Below, one piece after another: positions 32,051 through 38,944 of a stretch of 47,170 nucleotides of DNA (position 1 is its first letter; each line of letters opens with the position of its first letter). Made by a program: the position numbers and the translations under genes. This stretch comes from Eubacteriales bacterium. Lineage in GTDB: Bacteria > Bacillota_A > Clostridia > Christensenellales > Aristaeellaceae. The notes beneath the pieces are model-generated. The model searched no databases and was not told the DNA's origin. It was given only the letters and a program-made list of their open reading frames with translations. Where the stretch lies: NCBI GenBank assembly GCA_030528845.1, contig JAUMYC010000002.1, positions 382-47,551 of the forward strand. The letters are read 5' to 3'.

Positions 32051-33454
32051 ATGAAGGAAAAATTCAGAAGGATGCTCGGGCTGGCGCTGTGCGCGGCCCT
32101 CGGGATGACGGGCGGGGCCTCCGCACAGGAAAGCGGGGCCGCCGAGCCGCAGAAGCAATGGCATTTTGGCTTTGGCAGCGCCGTGATCGAGCCGGACCCG
32201 GAGAGCGGGCAGCCGCTGTACATCGCGGGCTACAACAGCGGCTGGGAGATCGACGGCGTGCTGGATCTGTGTCAGGCGCGCGCGGTCTGGCTGGACGCGG
32301 GCGGCGAGGGCGTGCTGATCATCGGCGTGGACTGCGTCGCGCTGGACAGCGGCACGATCGGTGAGATCCGCGCCGGGCTCGGGGACATTCCCAACTGCGC
32401 CGCCGTGAACGTCTATTCCACTCACACCCACGCCGGGCCGGACACGCTCGGGCTTTGGGGCCCCACGGGCGTGAACGGAAAAAACGACGCCTATATGCAG
32501 AGGCTGATCGAGGCGGCGCAGCAGGCCGCGCGCCAGGCCGCCGCGAATATAAAGGAAGGAACTCTGCATTTCGGCAAGGTGCGCACGCAGGGGATGTTGC
32601 GCGATTCGCGCACCCCGCATGTGTACGACGAACATCTGTATCAGCTGCGCTTCGCCGCGCAGGACGGCTCCGCCGGGCTTCGCATGCTGTTCTTTGGCGC
32701 GCATGCGGAATCGCTGCGCGGGAACAACCGCATGCTCAGCCGCGATTTCCCGGGCCTTTTATGCGATCAGGTGCAAGAGAGCACGGGCGACGACACGATC
32801 TTCTTAGCCGGAGCGGCCGGCGGCCTGCTCATGACGCAGGAATTCGTCGCCACGCATTCTCCCAAGGGCGCGCAGCAGAACCTGCAGATCACGGCGGACA
32901 GGCTGACCGAATACGCGCTGTCCATCGCGCCGGAGGACGAGCGCGAGCTGCAGCCGGAGCTCGTCTTCGCAAGCACGAAGTTCACCGTGCCGCTGGACAA
33001 CCCCGCCTTTGCGCTCTATCGCTTTCTGGGCATTCTGCACAACGAGGCCGTGGAGGGAAGCTCCGCCACGGGCTATCATGTGCGCACGGAGCTGGCCGCG
33101 CTGCGGCTGGCCGACGTCACGCTTGCGCTTTTGCCCGGCGAGATCTTCCCGGAGCTGGTGCTGGGCGGAGAATTCGGCCAAATGAACCCCGAACGCCCGG
33201 AGAACCCGGAGCCGCTTTGTCAGATCGCGCAGCGCTTGGGCGCAGGCGAGCTGCTCATCGTGGGGCTGGCCAACGACGAGCTGGGCTATATCGTGCCGCC
33301 GAGCGACTTTTTGCTCAACGAAGAGGCGCCCTATATCAAGCGCACGATGGACAGCCTCGGCGAGGATCATTATGAGGAGACGAATTCTGTGGGGCCGGAA
33401 TGCGCCGCTGCCGTTGCGCGGGCGTTTGAGGAAACGCTGCGCAAGATGCAGTGA
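32051..33454 (+). CDS. Secreted neutral/alkaline ceramidase-like protein (N-terminal domain family)
   Basis: A 467-residue protein with signal peptide (MLGLALCAALGMTGGASAQE, cleaved near SAQ). The motif THTHAGPD (T124, H125, H127) and the segment VLIIGVDCVALD match the neutral/alkaline non-lysosomal ceramidase N-terminal domain, in which the histidines bind zinc. The C-terminal immunoglobulin-like domain of full ceramidases (about 650-700 residues total) is missing. LLPGEIFPEL and GLANDELGYIVPP are also typical. In gut bacteria such short proteins may act on other amides. Start follows AAGGAGATC. Confidence 0.87.
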   Translation: MKEKFRRMLGLALCAALGMTGGASAQESGAAEPQKQWHFGFGSAVIEPDPESGQPLYIAGYNSGWEIDGVLDLCQARAVWLDAGGEGVLIIGVDCVALDSGTIGEIRAGLGDIPNCAAVNVYSTHTHAGPDTLGLWGPTGVNGKNDAYMQRLIEAAQQAARQAAANIKEGTLHFGKVRTQGMLRDSRTPHVYDEHLYQLRFAAQDGSAGLRMLFFGAHAESLRGNNRMLSRDFPGLLCDQVQESTGDDTIFLAGAAGGLLMTQEFVATHSPKGAQQNLQITADRLTEYALSIAPEDERELQPELVFASTKFTVPLDNPAFALYRFLGILHNEAVEGSSATGYHVRTELAALRLADVTLALLPGEIFPELVLGGEFGQMNPERPENPEPLCQIAQRLGAGELLIVGLANDELGYIVPPSDFLLNEEAPYIKRTMDSLGEDHYEETNSVGPECAAAVARAFEETLRKMQ

Positions 33455-33475
33455 ACGATCAGATGAATCGAAATG

Positions 33476-33508
33476 AAAAAACGAGCCCTCTCCCGCGGGA
33501 GAGGGCTC
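33476..33508 (-). terminator. Intrinsic terminator of spo0A
   Basis: Perfect 26-base palindrome GAGCCCTCTCCCG/CGGGAGAGGGCTC (33483-33508) followed on the minus strand by TTTTTT (after one G). It may also serve the convergent ceramidase-like gene. Confidence 0.9.
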
Positions 33509-33514
33509 TGCGCT

Positions 33515-34273
33515 TCAGGAGGCCGTGCGTTCGAGGGAGAGCTTGTCGCTCACCACGGCGATGAACTCGCCGTTGGTGGGCTTGTCCTCCGGGGTGAACA
33601 CGCGATAGCCGTACAGCGCGTTTACGGCGTCGAGCCGCCCGCGGTTCCATGCCACCTCGATGGCATGGCGCATGGCGCGCTCCACCTTGCTCGCGCTCGT
33701 GCCGAAATGCCGCGCAACGCCGGGATAGAGCTCTTTGGTGATGCGCCCGAGGAGGGAGCGATCCCGCGAGACCATGCGCACCGCCTCGCGCAGATATTGA
33801 TAGCCCTTGATGTGCGCGGGGATGCCGATGGTGAGAAAGAGGCTGGAGATCTCGTCCTCGCTGTGCACGGCGGGCAGGGGCCGCGCGGGCGCGGCCTGCG
33901 CCGGGGCCGAGCAGATATCCCGGATGCGGCTGCACAGGCACGCGGCGTCCACGGGCTTGACCATATAATAGGAAGCGCCCAGCGCCATGGCGCGGTCGAT
34001 GAACTCCTCGCGCGTGAGCCCGGTGATCATGATCACGCGCGGCGCGTGCTCTTTGCCCGCGAGCGCCTCGAGCACGCCGAAGCCGTCCGTGTGCGGCATC
34101 ACGATATCGAGCAGCAGCACGTCCGGCCGGAGCCGCTCGACCATGCGCAGGGCTTCTGCGCCGTCGGAGGCCTGCCCGACGAGCTCGAGATCCGGCTGGG
34201 CGAGGATGGCCTCGGAAAGCTGCGCGCGGATGGCGCTGTTGTCGTCTGCAAGTAAAACGCGGATGCAACCCAT
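33515..34273 (-). CDS. spo0A: Stage 0 sporulation protein A, master regulator of sporulation
   Basis: Response regulator that, when phosphorylated, starts sporulation. The 252 residues comprise a receiver domain (1-120) with acidic pocket D10-D11, phospho-acceptor D56 in [10 protein letters not shown]84 and K106, then a linker and the Spo0A DNA-binding domain (about 138-252). The recognition helix lies in [20 protein letters not shown]. This C-terminal domain is found only in Spo0A, so the call is secure. AAAGGAG is 9 bases before the ATG. The usual neighbour spoIVB is absent; the gene is divergent from dnaB. It is strong evidence that the organism belongs to an endospore-forming lineage. Confidence 0.97.
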   Translation of the reverse strand: MGCIRVLLADDNSAIRAQLSEAILAQPDLELVGQASDGAEALRMVERLRPDVLLLDIVMPHTDGFGVLEALAGKEHAPRVIMITGLTREEFIDRAMALGASYYMVKPVDAACLCSRIRDICSAPAQAAPARPLPAVHSEDEISSLFLTIGIPAHIKGYQYLREAVRMVSRDRSLLGRITKELYPGVARHFGTSASKVERAMRHAIEVAWNRGRLDAVNALYGYRVFTPEDKPTNGEFIAVVSDKLSLERTAS

Positions 34274-34428
34274 GGGGACACGCTCCTTTTTTCGCTGGCA
34301 TGCTCTCTTTTTCTGCTGCTTCGCGCGGGGCGCGCCGGCACAGGGCTTTGGTACGATACATATATATGTCCGAAATCAAGGTTCTATACCGAAACATGCC
34401 GGAAAAATGGGCCGAAAATGTTTTTTGG

Positions 34429-34457
34429 TTTACGGAATCGCGCGCATCGGGTATAAT
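34429..34457 (+). promoter_or_regulatory. Promoter of dnaB
   Basis: TTTACG (34429-34434), 17 bases, TATAAT (34452-34457). The predicted start near 34464 excludes upstream in-frame start codons and supports translation from 34495. Confidence 0.7.
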
Positions 34458-34494
34458 GAAAAAAATGCGGAAGATGAGGAGGGTGAAGCGGACG

Positions 34495-35859
34495 ATGGAA
34501 GGGCCGATGACCGGCGGCAGGATCCCGCCCCATCATGCCGACGCGGAGAAGAGCGTGCTTGGCTCCATGCTGCTTTCCAACAACGCGGCGCTGCTGGCGA
34601 TGGAGGAACTCAAGGAGGACGATTTTTACGACCCCGCCCACAGGGAGATCTTCTCGGCGATGACCTATCTGGGCGCGCTGTCCAGGCCGATCGACCTGGT
34701 CACGCTGGAGAGCGAGCTGGGCCGCAGAGGCAAGCTGGAGGGCGTGGGCGGCTTTCAATATCTGATCGAGCTGAGCCGCTTCGTGCCCTCAGCGGCGAAT
34801 GTGCAGGCGTATGCCAAGATCGTGGACGAGCGCTCCACCATGCGCAAGCTCATCCGCGCCTCGGAGGAGATCGCGCAGATGTGCTATACGGGCGATTTGG
34901 AAACGCCCGACGTGCTGGCGCGCTCGGAAAAGCTGATCTACGACATCTCCATGCGCAAGGGCGGCGAGGCGCTTGAGCCGATCCAGCCGGTGCTGCTGAA
35001 AACTTACGAAAAGATCGAGCGGCTGGCGATCAACAAAGGCCGCATCGAAGGAGTGCCCACGGGCTACAGCGAGCTGGACGACCTGCTCACCGGTCTGCAC
35101 GGCGGCGAGCTCGTGCTGGTGGCCGCTCGCCCGAGCATGGGTAAAACGGCCTTCGGCATGAACGTCGTGGGCAACGCCGCCATCCGCGCGGGCAAGAAGG
35201 CAGCTGTGTTCTCGCTGGAAATGCCCTCCGAGCAGCTCGTCATGCGTATGATGTGCACGGAGGCCCGCGTGAACATGCAGAACGTGCGCCGCGGCGTGCT
35301 GGAAACAGACGAATGGATGCGCCTTTGCGAGGCGATGGCGACCATCGGCGAAAGCCAGATCTATATCGATTCCACCAGCGGCATCACCGTGCCGGAGATG
35401 CGCTCCAAGGCGCGCAGGCTGCAGATGGAAAACGGGCTGGATCTGATCATGGTGGACTATTTGCAGCTCATGTCCGGCGCGGGCCAGTTCGGCAGCCGGC
35501 AGGAGGAAGTCTCCAGCATCTCGCGCTCGCTCAAGACCCTCGCGCAGGAGCTCAACGTGCCCATCATGGCGCTGAGCCAGCTCTCGCGCGCGCCCACGGG
35601 CCGCACGAACCACCGCCCCATGCTCAACGACATCCGTGACTCCGGCGCCATTGAGCAGGACGCGGACGTGGTCATGTTCGTGCACCGCGAGGACTATTAC
35701 GACAAGGAGACCGAAATGAAGAACATCGCCGAGATCATCATCGCCAAGCAGAGAAACGGCTCGCTGGGCACGGTGAACCTCGGCTGGCGCGGCGAATACA
35801 CATGGTTTGTCGATCTCTCCCCCGGCGGCAAGGAGATCGAGCCGCCGCCGGAGTTCTGA
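34495..35859 (+). CDS. dnaB: Replicative DNA helicase DnaB (DnaC of Bacillus nomenclature)
   Basis: Hexameric 5'-3' helicase of the replication fork, 454 residues. N-terminal domain (about 1-110, PHHADAEKSVLGSMLL) then a RecA-like domain with Walker A ARPSMGKTAFG (K217), Walker B LIMVDYLQLM (D321), and the arginine-finger region NDIRDSGAIEQDADVVMF. The start at 34495 is preceded by GAGGAGGGTG and lies after the promoter. No intein interrupts the usual insertion sites. Usual neighbour rplI is absent here. It is followed by a phosphoesterase gene after 23 bases, likely in one transcript. Confidence 0.96.
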   Translation: MEGPMTGGRIPPHHADAEKSVLGSMLLSNNAALLAMEELKEDDFYDPAHREIFSAMTYLGALSRPIDLVTLESELGRRGKLEGVGGFQYLIELSRFVPSAANVQAYAKIVDERSTMRKLIRASEEIAQMCYTGDLETPDVLARSEKLIYDISMRKGGEALEPIQPVLLKTYEKIERLAINKGRIEGVPTGYSELDDLLTGLHGGELVLVAARPSMGKTAFGMNVVGNAAIRAGKKAAVFSLEMPSEQLVMRMMCTEARVNMQNVRRGVLETDEWMRLCEAMATIGESQIYIDSTSGITVPEMRSKARRLQMENGLDLIMVDYLQLMSGAGQFGSRQEEVSSISRSLKTLAQELNVPIMALSQLSRAPTGRTNHRPMLNDIRDSGAIEQDADVVMFVHREDYYDKETEMKNIAEIIIAKQRNGSLGTVNLGWRGEYTWFVDLSPGGKEIEPPPEF

Positions 35860-35882
35860 GCAGGACAGGAGGAGCAAAGAGC

Positions 35883-36719
35883 ATGCGCATCGCGGCGCTT
35901 ACCGATATCCATTCCAATTTTCACGCGCTGCAGGCCTGCCTCACGCGGGCAAAGGCCATGGGCGCGCAGCGGTTCATTTTCCTCGGAGATTATACCTCTG
36001 ACTGCGCGCTGCCGCGTGAGACCATCGACGCTCTGCGGGCGACCGAGCGGGAATTCCCCTGCACGTTCATCCGCGGCAACCGCGACGACGCGCAGATTGA
36101 CTGCCGCAAAAACGGCTGCAAATGGCAGTGGGGCTCGCAGGGCGGCTCGCTGCGCTATACCTATGAATCGCTCCGGGAGAGCGATCTGGACTGGCTGGAG
36201 GGCATGCCCGGCCCGATGCGGCTGGAGCTGCCCGGCTGCGCGCCGCTGCTTTTGTGCCACGGCTCGCCCGAAAACCAGCGCGAGCTGCTCTACGAGCACG
36301 CGCAGCCCACGAAAAAATGGGCCGCGCGCATCGAAGGCACGATGCTCTGCGGCCATTCGCACAAGACCTTTCTCCACAAAGAGGCTCACTCGCAGATCGT
36401 GAACTGCGGCACGGTGGGCGTGCCCGGCAGCGGAGACAGCCGCAGCGTGTTCGCCCTGCTCGAGAGCGACGCGGAGCGGGGCTGGCAGGCGCGCTTCGTG
36501 CCCGTGGAATATGACATCGAGGGCGCGGTGGAGGCCATACGCACCTCGGGCCTGCTGGAAAAAGCGCCGTACTGGGCGCGCGGCATCATCGCGGAGCTGC
36601 GCACGGGCCGCGCCTTTTCCATGGCCTGCCTGCTGCTCGCCCAGCGCATCGCCGCGCGGGAGGGCGCGCCGCTGAACGAGGAGCACTGGCGGCAGGCCGG
36701 GGAGAAGCTCGGCATCTGA
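35883..36719 (+). CDS. Calcineurin-like metallophosphoesterase
   Basis: A 278-residue dimetal phosphoesterase. Motifs in order: DIHSNFHAL (D-x-H), FLGDYTS (GD), IRGNRDD (GNxD/H), LLCHGS and CGHSHK. The set is complete, so it should be active on a phosphomonoester or diester such as in the YfcE/PrpE group. GGAGGAGC precedes the ATG at 35883. Its last five codons (including stop) are part of the 192-bp tandem duplication, so a copy of the gene end recurs at 36897-36911. Confidence 0.9.
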   Translation: MRIAALTDIHSNFHALQACLTRAKAMGAQRFIFLGDYTSDCALPRETIDALRATEREFPCTFIRGNRDDAQIDCRKNGCKWQWGSQGGSLRYTYESLRESDLDWLEGMPGPMRLELPGCAPLLLCHGSPENQRELLYEHAQPTKKWAARIEGTMLCGHSHKTFLHKEAHSQIVNCGTVGVPGSGDSRSVFALLESDAERGWQARFVPVEYDIEGAVEAIRTSGLLEKAPYWARGIIAELRTGRAFSMACLLLAQRIAAREGAPLNEEHWRQAGEKLGI

Positions 36720-36744
36720 GCGCGCCCCGGCAAAGTTCCGGTGC

Positions 36745-36773
36745 TTGATACGCGGGCCCACTTTGAGTATATT
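36745..36773 (+). promoter_or_regulatory. Promoter of small RNA copy 1
   Basis: TTGATA (36745-36750), 17 bases, TATATT (36768-36773). A TATTAT two bases further is an alternative -10. Start expected near 36778-36780. Confidence 0.65.
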
Positions 36774-36779
36774 ATAGGT

Positions 36780-36852
36780 AGAAGCCGTTCTGTGGCAGAC
36801 GTCTGGGCAATTGTAGCCCCGCCCGAGCGACAGGGCAACGGCTTCTTTTTTT
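36780..36852 (+). ncRNA. Putative small RNA, copy 1 (about 73 nt)
   Basis: The outer stem AGAAGCCGTT (36780-36789) with AACGGCTTCT (36837-36846) closes the whole segment and is followed by a T-run, so the closing stem is also the terminator. Inside, CTGT pairs with ACAG (36790-36793 with 36830-36833), GGGC pairs with GCCC around an AATTGTA loop, and CAGACGTCTG is a palindrome. A promoter is positioned just upstream. There is no start codon with a ribosome site. I do not recognise the family; it is not 6S, SRP, tmRNA or a known riboswitch by eye. The adjacent gene downstream is convergent, so it is not a leader of a gene. Confidence 0.65.
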
Positions 36853-36936
36853 GCCCCGCGCTCCCCTGCTTTCTGTTTTCGCGTTTGGAATGAAAAAAGC
36901 TCGGCATCTGAGCGCGCCCCGGCAAAGTTCCGGTGC

Positions 36937-36965
36937 TTGATACGCGGGCCTTCTTTGAGGATACT
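36937..36965 (+). promoter_or_regulatory. Promoter of small RNA copy 2
   Basis: TTGATA (36937-36942), 17 bases, GATACT (36960-36965); TACTAT is an alternative -10. The -10 differs from that of copy 1, so the two RNAs may differ in strength. Confidence 0.6.
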
Positions 36966-36971
36966 ATAGGT

Positions 36972-37045
36972 AGAAGCCGTTCTGTGGCAGACGTCTGGGC
37001 AATTGTAGCCCAACCCGAGCCGACAGGGCAACGGCTTCTTTTTTT
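36972..37045 (+). ncRNA. Putative small RNA, copy 2 (about 74 nt)
   Basis: Same plan as copy 1: AGAAGCCGTT (36972-36981) with AACGGCTTCT (37030-37039) and T-run. The first 40 bases are identical to copy 1. Changes lie between the GGGC hairpin and the ACAG strand (CG to AA and one inserted C), in a segment that would be unpaired or loop. Stems are kept, which suggests both copies are functional or the duplication is recent. Confidence 0.65.
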
Positions 37046-37092
37046 GCCCCGCGCTCCCCCGCTTTCTGTTTTGCGCTTGGAATAAAAAAAGG

Positions 37093-37129
37093 ACCGCGCC
37101 CCGCCTTTGCAGACGGAGCGCGGTTTTTT
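37093..37129. terminator. Bidirectional terminator between the small RNAs and the RCC1 gene
   Basis: ACCGCGC (37093-37099) pairs with GCGCGGT (37118-37124), with T-runs on both strands (TTTTTT plus, TTTTTTT minus). Confidence 0.8.
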
Positions 37130-37147
37130 GCTGTTTCGCAGAGGGGA

Positions 37148-38464
37148 TCACCTGAGGACCTGCTTGGGCACGTTGGAGTTGGTGGTGGTGCCGTCGCAGA
37201 GCTCATAGTAGTAGTTGTTGCCCCAGGTCCAGAGGGTGCCGTCGTTCTTGATGGCGGCAGCATGGGTGAAGCCGCAGTCCGCGTCCTTCACATCGTCCAT
37301 GACCTTGGTGGGCTCGAGGATCTTCTTCTCTTCGGAACCGACGCCGCACTGGCCCTTGGAGTTGTCGCCCCACATCCAGAGGGTGTTGTCGGTCTTGATG
37401 ACGCCGGCGGTATCCGCGTTGGCGAAGACAGTGGCGACGCCGTCGGTGATCTGCACCCAGTCATACTGGTTGCTCTCTTCGGTGGTCACGCCCAGCTGGC
37501 CCTTGTTGTTGCGGCCAACGCCCCAGACGGTGCCGTCGTTCTTGAGCACGAGCGCGAACTGCTCGCCCAGAGCGACTTCGGCGACGTCGGTGATGGTGGT
37601 CACTTCGGCCCAGACGGCGCTGTCTTCCACTTCGGCGCCCATACCAAGCTGGCCGCGGTTGTTTTCGCCGGTGGCCCAGAGGGTGCCGTCAGACTTCAGA
37701 GCCATGGAGAAGTCGCCGTTGGTCCAGGCCTTGGCGACGCCTTCGAGCACGGCCACGGGGGTCTTGTGCACCTTTTCGGTGGCGCCCAGCTGGCCCTTGT
37801 CGTTGTTGCCGGAGGCATAGAGGGTGCCGTCTTCCGCAACGGCGAGCAGGGTGCTCATGCCGGCAGAGAAGGAGACGATCTTGTCGCCGGTGTCAACGAG
37901 AGTCTTGTTGACGTTGGGGGCGATGTAGCCGGTGTTGGTGCCGTCGCCGATCTGGCCGGAGTGGTTGGCGCCCCAGATGTAGATGGTGCCGTCCTCGGTG
38001 ATGGCGGTGGTGTTCTGTTCGCCGGCGGAGTAGTAGGTCACGTTCTCCAGGATGGGCTGCACGGCGAGGATGTTGGTCTCGCGCACGTTGTCATAGCCGA
38101 CCTGGCCGAAGGAGTTGCGGCCCCAGCCGACGAGGGTGGTGCCGTTGAGCATCGCCATGGTGTAGTTGCCGCCGCAATCGACGGAGACCCAGGCGTTGTC
38201 TTCGAATTCAATGGTAGAGACGGCGCTGGTGTCCTGCGGAGCGGACTGGGAACCGGTCTTGGCCGTTTCGGTCTTGGTTTCCTCAGTCTCGGTCGTGGTC
38301 TCGGTTTCCGTCTTGGTCTCTTCCTTGGTCTCTTCGGTGGTCGCGACAGGCGCCTGCGTGGGGGCGGCGGTCGGAGTGGGGGCGGGCTGGCTGCCGCAGC
38401 CGGCTGCGAGCATCATGCAGACGACAAGTGCCAGAGCCAGGATGACGCGGATGCTGGATTTCAT
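37148..38464 (-). CDS. Lipoprotein with seven RCC1 repeats
   Basis: A 438-residue protein. The lipobox LAAGC places the lipid on C23. A low-complexity linker of about 50 residues rich in Thr, Glu and Lys (TEETKEETKTETETTTETEE) follows, then seven RCC1-type repeats, each with the core AMLNGTTLVGWGRNSFGQVG or similar (for example EDGTIYIWGANHSGQIG and NDGTVWGVGRNNKGQLG). Seven is the right number for a closed propeller. It should be displayed on the cell surface, tethered by the linker. RCC1 propellers usually bind proteins; the partner is unknown. GAGGAGG precedes the ATG; a promoter with possible operator is at 38543-38564. Confidence 0.9.
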   Translation of the reverse strand: MKSSIRVILALALVVCMMLAAGCGSQPAPTPTAAPTQAPVATTEETKEETKTETETTTETEETKTETAKTGSQSAPQDTSAVSTIEFEDNAWVSVDCGGNYTMAMLNGTTLVGWGRNSFGQVGYDNVRETNILAVQPILENVTYYSAGEQNTTAITEDGTIYIWGANHSGQIGDGTNTGYIAPNVNKTLVDTGDKIVSFSAGMSTLLAVAEDGTLYASGNNDKGQLGATEKVHKTPVAVLEGVAKAWTNGDFSMALKSDGTLWATGENNRGQLGMGAEVEDSAVWAEVTTITDVAEVALGEQFALVLKNDGTVWGVGRNNKGQLGVTTEESNQYDWVQITDGVATVFANADTAGVIKTDNTLWMWGDNSKGQCGVGSEEKKILEPTKVMDDVKDADCGFTHAAAIKNDGTLWTWGNNYYYELCDGTTTNSNVPKQVLR

Positions 38465-38542
38465 GGCGGTGGTACCTCCTCGTGGAATAAAAAATGGCGC
38501 GGGCAGATGTATGCTCTAAGTAATAGGAAGATATGCCAACGC

Positions 38543-38564
38543 CTGTGTTAGGATTATAACACAG
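38543..38564 (-). promoter_or_regulatory. Extended -10 promoter of the RCC1 gene inside a palindrome
   Basis: Minus-strand TGTTATAAT (38553-38561) is an extended -10; no good -35 is seen. It lies within the perfect inverted repeat CTGTGTTA-6-TAACACAG (38543-38564), which would suit a dimeric repressor. Confidence 0.5.
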
Positions 38565-38744
38565 AACAGCGCCCTTTGGTATGAATTCCACAGTTTTGCC
38601 ATAATTTTTTTAAGGGAGCGCCGACAGCAGCGAAGAAAAGACGCAAGTGTCCGCGGTGGAAGGACAGGTGTGCGAAGTGCAAAACAAAAGGCGGGAAATA
38701 TATGCCGAATTGCTGAAAAAGTTTGTGCCGGCGGCAAAAAAACC

Positions 38745-38773
38745 TTTACAAATTGCTCATTTTCGTATAGAAT
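38745..38773 (+). promoter_or_regulatory. Promoter of the sugar ABC operon
   Basis: TTTACA (38745-38750), 17 bases, TAGAAT (38768-38773). Start near 38780, leaving a leader of about 165 bases. Confidence 0.7.
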
Positions 38774-38818
38774 GTATATGCTCTAACTTGAGCGTGATTT
38801 TCCGCGCCCGAAAGAGCG

Positions 38819-38864
38819 GCATGCCCCGGGGCATGCTCCGTTTTGGACAAGCGTCCAAAACGGA
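38819..38864 (+). promoter_or_regulatory. Two abutting perfect hairpins in the leader of the ABC operon
   Basis: GCATGCCCCGGGGCATGC (38819-38836) is an 18-base perfect palindrome; directly after it TCCGTTTTGGAC (38837-38848) pairs with GTCCAAAACGGA (38853-38864) over 12 bases around AAGC. There is no T-tract, so they are not terminators. They may protect the mRNA or bind a regulator. The rest of 38465-38944 has the two divergent promoters and no gene. Confidence 0.7.
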
Positions 38865-38944
38865 GGAAGGCTCGCGGCGGGTGCCCTTGCGTCGGCTTTT
38901 GGGGGAAGACCCCTTTAGCATAATTTTATTAGGAGGTAACCGTA

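Larger units (their letters stand above)
36705..37088. repeat. 192-bp tandem duplication carrying two small RNA genes
   Basis: Copy 1 runs 36705-36896 and copy 2 36897-37088, with about a dozen differences. The unit contains the last five codons of the phosphoesterase gene, a promoter, an RNA-like segment with terminator, and a short GC-rich tail. The 3' gene remnant in copy 2 shows that the duplication took the gene end along. The stretch 36720-37147 has no other gene apart from the terminator near its end. Confidence 0.92.

Noticed and set aside
38780..38944. A riboswitch or T-box in the ABC operon leader
   Set aside because: The hairpins do not match a known aptamer by eye and there is no terminator/antiterminator switch or T-box motif.
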